NCBI RefSeq assembly: GCF_030694575.1
Contig: NZ_JAUYUS010000052.1
Coordinates: 1-64,000, forward strand
DNA from: Parvibaculum sp.
GTDB taxonomy: Bacteria > Pseudomonadota > Alphaproteobacteria > Parvibaculales > Parvibaculaceae
DNA: 64,000 bases
Direction: 5' to 3'
How positions within the stretch are numbered: position 1 is the first letter of the stretch; each line of letters begins with the position of its first letter. Shown here piece by piece: positions 26,013-35,434 of this stretch. The notes under the pieces were generated by a model, which made no database searches, was not told the origin of the DNA, and saw only the letters and a program-made list of their open reading frames with translations. A program made the position numbers and the translations under genes.

Positions 26013-26744
26013 TCACTGTGCCCTGTAGGCTTTGCCCTCGCCCATGAAGCGGTCGAAGCTTGCGCGGGCCTGTTCCTCGGCCTGGGCCTTGCGCGCTGCG
26101 TCGAGCGCCTCGGCGCGGTATTGCGCCGCCATCAGGCTCTGGATCTGAAGCTGCTGTTTCGTCGAGAGCGCGAGCAACTGGTTCGCCGCCTGCTGCGCCT
26201 GAAGCACACCGACCGCGCCCTGCGAGGCGGCGACCAGCGAGACGAGCGCCGCCTGGTCGCTCTCGACATTGCGCGCGATGCCCGCCTGCAGGCGCATCGT
26301 GTCGCCGTAGGCCGACATGGCATCGCGCCAGCGTTGTTTGGCATCGGCGAGAAGCACGTCGTGAGTGACCTCCGCGCCATAACGCTCGGGATAGCTCTGC
26401 TCCAGCGCGGCTTGCGTTGCCTCGATGGTGAAGGCGATGCCGCGCGCCTGATCCATCAGCTGACCGATCCTTGTGAGGCCCGAGACCATGCCCTCCAGTG
26501 TCGAGAGGTCGAGACGCTCCAGATTGCGCGCCATATTCTCGAGCATCACGGCCTCGTTCTGGAGGGAGCGGATCTGGTTGTCGATCTGCTCCAGCGCGCG
26601 CACCGCCTGCAGCAGGTTCTGCACATAGTTCGTGGGATCGAAGACGGTCATGGCGGCGGCGGGACGTAGGCATGCCATTACGAGACCAGCCGAGAGGCAG
26701 AGAACGAGCAGCACTGCCCGCAGTGTCGTGCATGTCATGAGCAT
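26013..26744 (-). CDS. trbJ: Conjugal transfer protein TrbJ (VirB5-like)
   Basis: A 243-residue secreted protein with a signal peptide ending near AAAMTVFDP and long helical, coiled-coil-like segments, as expected of VirB5-type pilus-tip proteins. The ATG at 26744 has GGAG upstream; the longer frame starts inside trbE and is not used. Confidence 0.9.
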   Translation of the reverse strand: MLMTCTTLRAVLLVLCLSAGLVMACLRPAAAMTVFDPTNYVQNLLQAVRALEQIDNQIRSLQNEAVMLENMARNLERLDLSTLEGMVSGLTRIGQLMDQARGIAFTIEATQAALEQSYPERYGAEVTHDVLLADAKQRWRDAMSAYGDTMRLQAGIARNVESDQAALVSLVAASQGAVGVLQAQQAANQLLALSTKQQLQIQSLMAAQYRAEALDAARKAQAEEQARASFDRFMGEGKAYRAQ

Positions 26745-26752
26745 GTCTCCGA

Positions 26753-29179
26753 TTAAGAAGTTTTCGCTGTATGGATGTCGATGAGATCGGCGGCCCAATC
26801 GAGGCCCTTCGCGGCGAGAAATCTCTTCGCGAAACCCGCTGACCCCGTCTCATTCAACACACGACCGATGAGTTTCCGGTCGGCGGAAGAAGACGCGCCG
26901 CAAAAGGTGAACGCCACGGGACCGAGCCCGAGTTCGAAAAGCCGGTTGCCGCGGCGGGATTGGAGATAGTAGTGCCGCTTCGGCATGGCTTCCGCGATCA
27001 GCTCGATCTGGCGCGTGTTGAGACCGAAGCGCTCGTAAGCCGCCCGCGCCTGCGGTTCGATTGCGCGGTCATTGGGGAGGAATATCCGCTGCGGACAGCT
27101 CTCGATGATAGCGGGCGCGATGGCGCTCTCAGCGATATCGGCAAGCGACTGCGTCGCGAAGATGACCGCGACATTCTTCTTGCGAAGCGTCTTCAACCAT
27201 TCACGGATGCGGGAGGCGAAAAGCGGGTCGTCGAGATAGACCCAGGCCTCATCGAGAATGAGAAGCGTCGGCGCGCCGGTGAAGCGTTCCTCAAGGCGAT
27301 GGAAGAGATAGGTGAGAACCGGCATCACCGCGCCCTTCTCGTGCAGCAGTGCTTCCATCTCGAAACACTGGATGCCGGAAAGCGCGAGCCCGTCTTCTGC
27401 CGCATCGAGCAAATGCCCGAACGGACCTTCCAGCGTGTAAGGCGTGAGCGCTGCCTTGAGCGCGTTCGATTGCAGCAGGACGGAGAGGCCGGTCAGCGTC
27501 CGCTCACCGCACGGCGCGGAGGCGAGGCTCCTCAACGCCGACCAGACGGCATCCTTCACCTCCGGCGTCACCTCGAGTTTCTCATGCGTGAGAAGCGATC
27601 CGATCCATTCCGCCGCCCAGCCGCATTCCGCCGCTTCGTCGATTCGGGCAAGCGGCTGGAAGGCGAGCGCGGTCTCGCCCTCGCCCGAGCCCAGCGCATG
27701 ATGGGCGCCGCCCATGGCGAGAATGGCGGCACGCGCCGAGAAACCCTTGTCAAAGAGATAGAGTTGCGCGCCTTCGTAGCGCCGGAACTGCATCGCCATC
27801 AGCGCCAGCAACACCGACTTGCCGGCGCCGGTCGGACCGACGATCAGCATATGGCCGACATCGCCGATATGGGTCGAAAACCGGAAGGGCGTTGCGCCTT
27901 CGCTTTCGGCATGGAGCAGGACCGGACCGTCCAAATGCGCGTTCCGCGCCGGTCCGGCCCAGACCGACGACAAGGGCATCAGATGGGCGAGATTGAGCGT
28001 ATGGACGATCGGCTGCCGGACATTGGCATAGACGTGACCCGGCAGACTGCCAAGCCAGGCTTCGACCGCGTTGACGCTTTCGCGGATCACGGTGAAGCCG
28101 GCGCCGGTGACCGCGCGCTCGACAGCACGGCGATGCTCGTCCGCGACTTCGGCATCCTCGTCGGCGACGGTGATCGTCGTCGTCAGATAGCCGAAGCTCA
28201 CATGATCGCCACCCAGCGCCTGCAGGGCGAGATCGGCATCGACCACCTTGTTGTCGGCATCCGTGTCGAGAAGCGGCGCCGGTTCGTTATAGATGACCTC
28301 GCGCAGGAGCGCGGTCACCGACTTCCGCTTCGCGAACCATTGGCGGCGGAGTTTGGTGAGTTCCCGCGTTGCAAGGGTCTTGTCGAGCGCGATGAAGCGC
28401 GTCATCCAGCGATAGGGGAGCGCCAGATGATTGAGCGCATCGAGCAGCCCGGGCCTTGTCAGGTTCGAGAAGCCGAGCACCGTCAGCGTCCGCAGATGCC
28501 GCGCGCCCAGCATCGGCTCGAGGCCGCCACTCAAGGCCTCGTCGGCCAGCACCGCGTCGAGATAGACCGGCGTCTCGGGCGGCACGATAAGGTGTCGCTT
28601 CGAGGAGACGGCGCGGTGGAGATAGGTGAGCGTCTCCGCATCGTCGAGCGGACGGAGCTCCGGCATGAAACCCTTGAGGAGATCGGCGATCCGGTCGGTC
28701 TCGGCAATGAAGCCGTCGAGATCCTCCCGCCAGTCGCGGGCGCTCTCCGCCCTCTCCTTCTCGATGAGCCACCGCTCGGCCCGCGAAACCGTATCCGCCG
28801 GCGGCATATAATAAAGGGTGAGGTGGCAGGCGCTCTCGAAATGTCCCGCCCCCTCGAAGCCCGCGCGGCGCTCGCGATCGACCAGCCAGGAAGCGGCGTC
28901 GGGAAAGACGCTGTCGGGATAATCCGCCGCCGCGAAACGCTCTGCCTCGAAAAAGAGCGCCCAGCCCGAGCCGAAGCGGCGCGCGACATTGTTGAAGCGG
29001 GCCGAAACGCCGATCAGTTCGGCCTCCGTCGCGCTTTCGAGGTCCGGGCCCCGAAACCTCAACGTCCGCTGAAACGCACCATCCTTGTTGAGGACAACGC
29101 CCGGCGCCACGAGTGCCGCCCAGGGCAAGTGATCGGCGAGGCGGTCCGGCTTGCGGCGGTACTCGGTTAGGTTCAGCAT
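26753..29179 (-). CDS. trbE: Conjugal transfer ATPase TrbE (VirB4-like)
   Basis: An 808-residue VirB4 ATPase that powers pilus biogenesis. Walker A is GPTGAGKSVL and Walker B is LLILDEAWVYLDD; an ATQSLADIA block follows near the C-terminal third. Full family length. Its start overlaps the trbD stop by 7 bases. Confidence 0.96.
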   Translation of the reverse strand: MLNLTEYRRKPDRLADHLPWAALVAPGVVLNKDGAFQRTLRFRGPDLESATEAELIGVSARFNNVARRFGSGWALFFEAERFAAADYPDSVFPDAASWLVDRERRAGFEGAGHFESACHLTLYYMPPADTVSRAERWLIEKERAESARDWREDLDGFIAETDRIADLLKGFMPELRPLDDAETLTYLHRAVSSKRHLIVPPETPVYLDAVLADEALSGGLEPMLGARHLRTLTVLGFSNLTRPGLLDALNHLALPYRWMTRFIALDKTLATRELTKLRRQWFAKRKSVTALLREVIYNEPAPLLDTDADNKVVDADLALQALGGDHVSFGYLTTTITVADEDAEVADEHRRAVERAVTGAGFTVIRESVNAVEAWLGSLPGHVYANVRQPIVHTLNLAHLMPLSSVWAGPARNAHLDGPVLLHAESEGATPFRFSTHIGDVGHMLIVGPTGAGKSVLLALMAMQFRRYEGAQLYLFDKGFSARAAILAMGGAHHALGSGEGETALAFQPLARIDEAAECGWAAEWIGSLLTHEKLEVTPEVKDAVWSALRSLASAPCGERTLTGLSVLLQSNALKAALTPYTLEGPFGHLLDAAEDGLALSGIQCFEMEALLHEKGAVMPVLTYLFHRLEERFTGAPTLLILDEAWVYLDDPLFASRIREWLKTLRKKNVAVIFATQSLADIAESAIAPAIIESCPQRIFLPNDRAIEPQARAAYERFGLNTRQIELIAEAMPKRHYYLQSRRGNRLFELGLGPVAFTFCGASSSADRKLIGRVLNETGSAGFAKRFLAAKGLDWAADLIDIHTAKTS

Positions 29180-29436
29180 GAGAGAAATCCCTTCTGCCGA
29201 AGATGGCGCGCCAGCACCTGCCCGAATTGCGGATCGCGCTTTGCCGCGAAGACGCAGAGCGTGTGACCGGCAAGCCAGAGGACGAGGCCCGCGATCCAGA
29301 GTTGAAGACCGAGACCGAGCGCAGCCGCCACCGTGCCGTTCAGGATCGCGACGCTGCGCGGCGCGCCGGCAAGCAGGATCGGTTCGGCAAGAGCGCGGTG
29401 GAGCGGTACTTCGAAGCCTTCGAGATGCGCGCTCAT
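29173..29436 (-). CDS. trbD: Conjugal transfer protein TrbD (VirB3-like)
   Basis: An 87-residue inner-membrane protein with two hydrophobic segments (about residues 28-45 and 46-62). The true start is the ATG at 29436, overlapping the trbC stop by 4 bases; the frame upstream of it lies inside trbC and is a shadow. Confidence 0.9.
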   Translation of the reverse strand: MSAHLEGFEVPLHRALAEPILLAGAPRSVAILNGTVAAALGLGLQLWIAGLVLWLAGHTLCVFAAKRDPQFGQVLARHLRQKGFLSC

Positions 29437-29756
29437 GCGATCACCGCCCCGCCGCCGAAGGAGAAGAAGGAAAGAAAGAAACTCGAAGCGGCAAAGGCGA
29501 TCGACAGGCCGAAAACGATCTGGATCAGGCGCCGGAAGCCGCCCGCCGTATCGCCGAAGGCGAGCGTCAGCCCGGTCACGATGATGATGATCACCGCGAC
29601 GATCTTCGCGACCGGGCCTTGCACGGAATCGAGGATCTGCTGCAACGGCTGCTCCCAGGGCATGCCGGTGCCGGCGGCCTCTGCGGCACCGATAAACATG
29701 AGGCTCAAGAACAGGGACAGCGCACCGGTTCGGACGAGACGATGGGGCAAGCGCAT
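29433..29756 (-). CDS. trbC: Conjugal transfer pilin TrbC (VirB2-like)
   Basis: A 107-residue major pilin precursor. A signal peptide ends near AEAAG and two membrane helices follow (IVAVIIIIVTGLTLAF and IVFGLSIAFAASSFFL). In TrbC-type pilins the mature chain is trimmed and cyclised by the TraF protease; traF is present at 44934. Confidence 0.92.
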   Translation of the reverse strand: MRLPHRLVRTGALSLFLSLMFIGAAEAAGTGMPWEQPLQQILDSVQGPVAKIVAVIIIIVTGLTLAFGDTAGGFRRLIQIVFGLSIAFAASSFFLSFFSFGGGAVIA

Positions 29757-29773
29757 GAGGCAGTCCTTTCAGG

Positions 29774-30751
29774 TCAGACAGAGGGGCGATGCGGGCTCGT
29801 GGTCTCAGTGACGAGATAGTCGCCATTGGTGTCGAGGCCGGTCACTTGGGCGATGCAGCCGACATGGCGGGCCGCCCCTCTTCCCTCGATGAAGGCGACG
29901 AGATCGATCGCTTCGGCGATGAGACGGCGCGGCACGACGGCGCTCGCCTCCTGGACGAGCTGTTCGAGCCGGTAGAGGGCGGCGCGGGCGGAGTTCGCAT
30001 GCAGCGTCGCGATGCCGCCCGGATGGCCTGTGTTCCAGGCCTTCAGCATGTCGAGTGCCTCACCGCCTCTCACTTCGCCGACAATGATGCGGTCGGGCCG
30101 GAGGCGAAGCGTCGAGCGGACGAGATCGGCCAGCGAGACCACGCCCGGCTTCGTGCGGAGCGCCACGCAATCGGGCGCCGCGCATTGCAACTCGCGCGTA
30201 TCCTCGATCAGGATGATGCGCTCGTCGGCCGTCGCCATTTCGGCAAGCAGCGCGTTCGCGAGCGTCGTCTTGCCCGAACTCGTACCGCCCGCGATCAGAA
30301 GATTGCGCCGGTCGGCGACGGCATCGCGTAAAGCGCTTGCCTGCTCGGGCGAGAGGATGCGGTCGGCGATATAGTCCTCCAGCGTATGAATCCGTGCGGC
30401 GGGTTTGCGGATCGCGAAACAGGGTGCGGGCGCGACGGGCGGCAGCAGGCCTTCGAAGCGTTCGCCGCTTTCGGGAAGCTCAGCGCTCACGACCGGGTTG
30501 CCGGCATGGACTTCGGTGCGAACATGCGAGGCCACAAGCCGGATCACGCGTTCGACCTCGGCCGCCTCGAAGCGCACGCCGGTGTCGACCCTGCCCTCGC
30601 CCAGCCGGTCAAGCCGGAGGCTCCCGTCCGGATTGACCATCACCTCGACGACCGAGGGATCGGCGAGCGCCGCCGCGATCGCCGGTCCCATGGCGGTCCG
30701 GAGCATCGAACGGCGCCGTTCCCTCGCTTGCGCTTCGGCGGGACCGCTCAT
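29774..30751 (-). CDS. trbB: Conjugal transfer ATPase TrbB (VirB11-like)
   Basis: A 325-residue hexameric secretion ATPase. Walker A is IAGGTSSGKTTLANALL, followed by the acidic IEDTRELQC box, a Walker B-like RIIVGEVRGGE and the HANSARAAL histidine box. The start at 30751 overlaps the upstream gene by 4 bases. A much longer frame continues upstream but is only a shadow of the neighbouring genes. Confidence 0.95.
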   Translation of the reverse strand: MSGPAEAQARERRRSMLRTAMGPAIAAALADPSVVEVMVNPDGSLRLDRLGEGRVDTGVRFEAAEVERVIRLVASHVRTEVHAGNPVVSAELPESGERFEGLLPPVAPAPCFAIRKPAARIHTLEDYIADRILSPEQASALRDAVADRRNLLIAGGTSSGKTTLANALLAEMATADERIILIEDTRELQCAAPDCVALRTKPGVVSLADLVRSTLRLRPDRIIVGEVRGGEALDMLKAWNTGHPGGIATLHANSARAALYRLEQLVQEASAVVPRRLIAEAIDLVAFIEGRGAARHVGCIAQVTGLDTNGDYLVTETTSPHRPSV

Positions 30752-31182
30752 GGCGTCTCCTCCATGTCGGCGCCGCGCAGGATCGTGTCGCCGCTCAGAT
30801 CCCGCCTGCCGCCCGCAAGTTGCCGGCCGACCCGGTCGATGAAGGCCTCGAAGCGGTCGCGGCCGACGGCGCGGGCCGCGTGATCGGGCTCGGGCAGCGG
30901 CGCGGTGACGGTCAGTTGATAGCGGACGAAGAGCCCCAGGCTCTCCATCACGATCGCGAGGTCGCGCTCGATGCGGTTCAGTTGCGCGCTCATCCGGTCG
31001 AGCCGGAGTTTGAAGAGATCGTCGAGCTCCTTCGCGCCGCGGCGCGCGAGATAGGCGCGGAGTGCATCGCTGACGATGGCGGATTTGGATGAGCCGGGCT
31101 TCGCGGCGAGTTTCTCGAGCTCTTCGCTGAGCGCATCGTCGAGATAGAGATGATGGCGGGGCTTCATCGCATGCACCTTCAA
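30748..31182 (-). CDS. CopG-like ribbon-helix-helix protein
   Basis: A 144-residue protein with a ribbon-helix-helix start (RHHLYLDDALSEELEKLA and SKSAIVSDALRAYL) and a helical remainder. In this family of elements a CopG-like gene always sits between traG and trbB; it may repress the trb operon. It overlaps traG and trbB by 4 bases each, so the run from traG to trbI is one operon. Confidence 0.85.
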   Translation of the reverse strand: MKVHAMKPRHHLYLDDALSEELEKLAAKPGSSKSAIVSDALRAYLARRGAKELDDLFKLRLDRMSAQLNRIERDLAIVMESLGLFVRYQLTVTAPLPEPDHAARAVGRDRFEAFIDRVGRQLAGGRRDLSGDTILRGADMEETP

Positions 31183-33242
31183 AATCCAGGGAGCAGTTCT
31201 TGCGAGGCGCGGTGACGGTCGCCGTCGCTCCCCGCATTGGCCGCATAGGCGCGCCTGATCGAGCTGCGCCCGCCGCGTTTTCCTCCATCCATTGCCCTAG
31301 GATCGGTGCCCGCATCGCCGTCATCGTCGAAAAGGCCGAGTGTCGCTTCGCGGTGCTCGCGCCGTTTCGCGACCTCCTTCGCGGGCCGGCCCGGATGGCG
31401 CTGCTGCTGGAGACCGCCTTCCTCTTCCGCCAGTCCGGCATCGGGATCGGGGACGCTTGCGGTGGCGAGCCGGTGATCGAGCCCGCGCACCTGGCCGCTC
31501 CAGTCGTCGGGACGCGGAGCGGGCCTGTCGCGATAGCCATTCTCGGCAAGGACCGGCGCCGGCTTCACCCGCTCGGTGAAGTTCTTGTCCTCGTAATAAC
31601 GGAGCTTCTTCGCTCGAATGGGCGCAAGACCCGAGACCAGCACAAGCTCGTCTGCCGAAGGCAATTGCATCACCTCGCCGGGCGTCAGGAGCGGCCGCGC
31701 CGTTTCCTGCCGCGAGACCATGACATGGGAGAGCCAGGGCGCCAGGCGGTGCCCGGCATAGTTGCGCTGGGCGCGCAGTTCAGTCGCGGTGCCGAGTGCG
31801 TCCGATATCCGCTTCGCGGTCCGCTCGTCATTGGAGGAGAAGGCGATCCGGACATGACAATTGTCGAGGATCGCATTGTTCTCGCCATAGGCCTTGGAGA
31901 TCTGATTGAGCGACTGGGCGATCAGATAGGCCCTGATCCCGTAGCCCGCCATGAAGGCGAGCGCCGTTTCGAAGAAGTCGAGCCGCCCGAGCGCCGGGAA
32001 CTCGTCCAGCATCATGAGCAGCCCGTAGCGCCGCCGCTTTGCCGGATCGCCTTCGAGCTTCTCGGTGAGGCGCCGCCCGATCTGGTTGAGCACGAGCCGG
32101 GCCAGCGGCTTCGTGCGCGAAATGTCGGCCGGCGGAATGACGAGATAGAGCGAGACCGGCCGCGCTGCATCAACGAGATCGGCGATCCGCCAGTCGCAGG
32201 CCGAGATCGTCGCCGCGACGATCGGGTCGCGGTAAAGCCCCAGAAACGACATGGCGGTCGAGAGCACGCCGGAGCGCTCATTGTCGGACTTGTTCAAGAC
32301 CTCGCGGGCGGCGGACGCCACGACGGGGTGAACCTCCGGATGCTCCGGTGTTCCCAGATGATTGGTCGCCATCATGGCACGCAGCGTGTGCTCGAAGGAG
32401 CGTCGCGGGTCCGACAGGAGCGTCGCGACGCGGGCAAGCGTCTTCTCTTCTTCCGCATAAAGGACATGCAGGATCGCACCGACCAGCAGCGCGTGGCTCG
32501 TCTTCTCCCAGTGATTGCGGCGTTCGAGCGCGCCTTCCGGATCGACCAGGATATCGGCGATGTTCTGGACGTCGCGAACCTCGTCCGGGCCTTTGCGCAC
32601 TTCGAGCAGCGGGTTGTAGCGGGCAGAGCGTGGATCGGTCGGGTTGAAGAGGAGGCAATGGGAAAAGCGGCTCCGCCAACCGGCGGTCAGCTGCCAGTTC
32701 TCGCCCTTGATGTCGTGAATGACGGCCGAGCCTGTCCAGGAAAGAAGCGTCGGCACGACGAGACCGACGCCCTTGCCGGAGCGCGTCGGCGCGAAGGCCA
32801 TGACATGCTCCGGTCCGTCATGACGGAGATACTGCTCGCCAAGCCGCCCCAGAAACACGCCGGCGGCGCGGAAGAGTCCTGCCCGCTCGATCTCGCCGCG
32901 CTTCGCCCAGCGCGACGAACCGTAAGTGGTGACGAGCTTGCCCTGCCGGGCGCGCCAGAGAGAGCCGGCAATGGCGACCGCGCATCCGGCGACGCCACTC
33001 GAAGCGGCGATCGCGCCTGCCCGCGTAAAGACGCCCGGCGCATAGGCCTCATAGGCATACCACCACTCGAAGAGCCGCCAGGGATAATAGACGGGCCATG
33101 AGAGGAGGATGAACCAGGGCGCGCCGAGACGTGCCTGGAAACCGAGCGCGAAGGCTGCCCATTGCGTCGCGGTCCAGACGCCGAGAATGACGATCGCGAA
33201 GACGATCAGCGCCTGACCGATCAGAAGTTTTGTCGGGGTCAT
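31179..33242 (-). CDS. traG: Conjugal transfer coupling protein TraG (VirD4-like)
   Basis: A 687-residue type IV coupling protein linking the relaxosome with the mating channel. Two N-terminal membrane segments precede the nucleotide-binding fold: Walker A FAPTRSGKGVGLV and Walker B LLMMLDEFPALG. The C-terminal tail is charged and poorly conserved. The start at 33242 is supported by GGAGAG; a start at 33293 would add 17 residues. It is the first gene of the traG-trb operon, with about 270 bases upstream for its promoter. Confidence 0.95.
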   Translation of the reverse strand: MTPTKLLIGQALIVFAIVILGVWTATQWAAFALGFQARLGAPWFILLSWPVYYPWRLFEWWYAYEAYAPGVFTRAGAIAASSGVAGCAVAIAGSLWRARQGKLVTTYGSSRWAKRGEIERAGLFRAAGVFLGRLGEQYLRHDGPEHVMAFAPTRSGKGVGLVVPTLLSWTGSAVIHDIKGENWQLTAGWRSRFSHCLLFNPTDPRSARYNPLLEVRKGPDEVRDVQNIADILVDPEGALERRNHWEKTSHALLVGAILHVLYAEEEKTLARVATLLSDPRRSFEHTLRAMMATNHLGTPEHPEVHPVVASAAREVLNKSDNERSGVLSTAMSFLGLYRDPIVAATISACDWRIADLVDAARPVSLYLVIPPADISRTKPLARLVLNQIGRRLTEKLEGDPAKRRRYGLLMMLDEFPALGRLDFFETALAFMAGYGIRAYLIAQSLNQISKAYGENNAILDNCHVRIAFSSNDERTAKRISDALGTATELRAQRNYAGHRLAPWLSHVMVSRQETARPLLTPGEVMQLPSADELVLVSGLAPIRAKKLRYYEDKNFTERVKPAPVLAENGYRDRPAPRPDDWSGQVRGLDHRLATASVPDPDAGLAEEEGGLQQQRHPGRPAKEVAKRREHREATLGLFDDDGDAGTDPRAMDGGKRGGRSSIRRAYAANAGSDGDRHRASQELLPGF

Positions 33243-33512
33243 CCGTCTCTCTCCATCGCGCCATAGCTCGCGAAAACGAGAGACAGGATTCAATCGGAAG
33301 AAGGATTCTGAAAATCGCCTTTATCTGCGCTCTCGCGCGACGACGAGCACTGACGGAAAAGAGAGCGTTGAAGAGAATGCATGAACGTGAGAACAAGGAC
33401 TCTGGAAACGCGGAATCGAGAGGTGTAGAATCCAGCAACGAGCGTCGATGCACGAGATCGTTTGCACCGCCCCGATGAAACAAGACCTCACCGCGACGGA
33501 TGGAGATCCGAT

Positions 33513-33959
33513 ATGATCGCCATGCTTCTGCTCACCGCCTTCGGGCTCGGCGCCTTCTGCGTGCTGCTGTTCAGATGCGCGGTCTATGCGCTTCCCGTCA
33601 TGGTCGGACTCTGGACCGGCTATTGGGCGGTCATGTTTGGGGCGGGCTTGGTCGGTGGCGTTCTCATCGGCTTGGTCGTCGGCGGTCTTGTGTTCGGCCT
33701 CGGGCAGGCCGCGCTCGCAACGAGCCATTCGTCGGTGCTTCGATTCCTGACTGTAGGGGTGTTCGCGGTACCTGCGGCATTGGTCGGCTACGGCATGGTG
33801 CTGGAGATATGGCAGCTCACCATGCCGATGAGTGCGTGGCAGTATGTGTTTGGAGTCGCCGCAGGCCTAGCCGCAGCGTGTTCGGTGGTGATCAGATTTC
33901 TTGATCCGGAACCCGCACCGGTCGTTATGAAGAATTCTAATGCTCTACACCGTCCCTGA
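33513..33959 (+). CDS. Small multi-pass membrane protein
   Basis: A 148-residue protein with four hydrophobic segments, including VMVGLWTGYWAVMFGAGLVG and VFGVAAGLAAACSVV. No family recognised. It starts at an ATG preceded by GGAGAT and is divergent from traG. Similar small membrane genes next to traG in related elements could affect mating or exclusion, but that is speculation. Confidence 0.6.
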   Translation: MIAMLLLTAFGLGAFCVLLFRCAVYALPVMVGLWTGYWAVMFGAGLVGGVLIGLVVGGLVFGLGQAALATSHSSVLRFLTVGVFAVPAALVGYGMVLEIWQLTMPMSAWQYVFGVAAGLAAACSVVIRFLDPEPAPVVMKNSNALHRP

Positions 33960-34061
33960 AGACCGCTCCGCGCTAGAAGCCCACGCTCCCTCACCCGCGC
34001 CAGATCGTGGGGGTTTGATTGCGCTGAACTGCGCCCACAATTTTTCGTCTAAGAGCCATTG

Positions 34062-35360
34062 TCACTTTCGCTTCGCCGAAATTGGACCGGTCATGGATTC
34101 AATCCGATAGGGCAATCTCAGATTGACCGGGCGATCAGACGGAACCACGCGGAGCCGGTCGACGACCGAGATGTGAACGAGGCTGTCGGGTGCGATAAAG
34201 CGCGGTTCGCCTCGGGGGAGATAATAGCCCCACAAAGTATGCCGGTCGTGCCAGTCACGACGGCGCACATTTTTCGGCCACCATTCGAACGGCCACCACA
34301 TCTTGTTCAACGAGTGATGCAACCGGCCTTTGGGGTCGGGTGCAGTATAGCGCCGGGCATGTTTGCGCTCCTTTCCGAGGACGATGTGGTTGAGCATGGT
34401 GCGCCGAATGCGAAGCCCTTTGTCGGCGGCCTGCTCGAGCATCCATCGCAACGGATACTTGGACAGCGCGCTTTCTTCTTCCACAAAGCCGCCGCCAATA
34501 TCCGAATGACAGCCCGCAAACCAAACTTGCCGGCTGTCTTGCACCGGAATGGTCTTGCTTTGGGAATGACGGTTGGGTTTGAATTGCTGCGGTTCGATCC
34601 AGCGCTGAACACGGAACATGCGGCGGAACTCGTCAATTGCTATCGCCTGACGAAGCGTGGAAACCGCTGGATTCGTCGAAGTGAATGGTAGCTCCTCGAG
34701 CCGCAGCTTCGACCAAAACAGACGGCCTGGCACGATCACCGAGGCCACAGAATCCCAGAGCCCAAGAAAATGGATGGGCACGCATTGCGGCAGGGCGATT
34801 TCGTTGAACTCGCGAGCGACTGCATAGTCATCAACTGCACTGGCCTGTTTATAGGCCTTGAGTGCATAGCTTGCGAAATTCACCTGATGTTCGCGCAATA
34901 ACCCGATGAGGTAAATGACGCCTGCCACGACGCTCACGGTATATGCGCCCCGACTGAACCCGAACAAGAAAATCCGATCGCCATCACGATAGTGACGCGC
35001 GAGGAAGCAATAGGCATTCAAGACATCTCGATCGAGTCCATGCCCGGTCGCCATCTCAAAAGTCGACCTCAATTTCTGCTTCCACTTACCCCAGTTGTTG
35101 GGCATGGAAACCGTGCCAATGCCGGGCTGGTAGAAAACGATCTGCCGTTCACTCTTCTCGGCAATCCGATAGAGCTTCAATACGTTCGACAACTGCTTGC
35201 CAATCTCATTGCTGGTGCCGTCGCAACACACAACGAGGTTGCGGCCCAGCATTACGCCGCCTGGGGTGGTGTTCTTGCCCTTCTCGCTGCTGGGTCGGCC
35301 CAGCTGGCAGGCGCGTTCGATATGGTCATGGTTAGCCATAGGGCTCTCGTTCTTGGCCAT
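34062..35360 (-). CDS. DUF2235 alpha/beta-hydrolase-like protein, candidate CBASS effector
   Basis: A 432-residue protein with the DUF2235 hydrolase fold: NLVVCCDGTSNE at 41-52 and the nucleophile elbow GFSRG at 134-138 (S136). DUF2235 proteins are lipase/phospholipase-like and include secretion-system effectors of the Tle1 type. It is the last gene of the CBASS run, 75 bases after the DUF6602 gene, and on the same strand. A membrane-damaging effector is therefore plausible. GAGG precedes the start. It could alternatively be unrelated cargo. Confidence 0.75.
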   Translation of the reverse strand: MAKNESPMANHDHIERACQLGRPSSEKGKNTTPGGVMLGRNLVVCCDGTSNEIGKQLSNVLKLYRIAEKSERQIVFYQPGIGTVSMPNNWGKWKQKLRSTFEMATGHGLDRDVLNAYCFLARHYRDGDRIFLFGFSRGAYTVSVVAGVIYLIGLLREHQVNFASYALKAYKQASAVDDYAVAREFNEIALPQCVPIHFLGLWDSVASVIVPGRLFWSKLRLEELPFTSTNPAVSTLRQAIAIDEFRRMFRVQRWIEPQQFKPNRHSQSKTIPVQDSRQVWFAGCHSDIGGGFVEEESALSKYPLRWMLEQAADKGLRIRRTMLNHIVLGKERKHARRYTAPDPKGRLHHSLNKMWWPFEWWPKNVRRRDWHDRHTLWGYYLPRGEPRFIAPDSLVHISVVDRLRVVPSDRPVNLRLPYRIESMTGPISAKRK

Positions 35361-35434
35361 ACATCCAGATCCTCGAACTGACTGCGCGCATCAATATCTT
35401 CAATCGACGTCATCGGCACCCTAGAAACGGTGTT

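Noticed and set aside
26960-29170. 736-codon open frame opposite trbE
   Set aside because: Covers trbE in antisense; the trbE frame has Walker motifs and correct operon spacing.
31200-33101. 633-codon open frame opposite traG
   Set aside because: Antisense shadow; TraG is unmistakable on the other strand.
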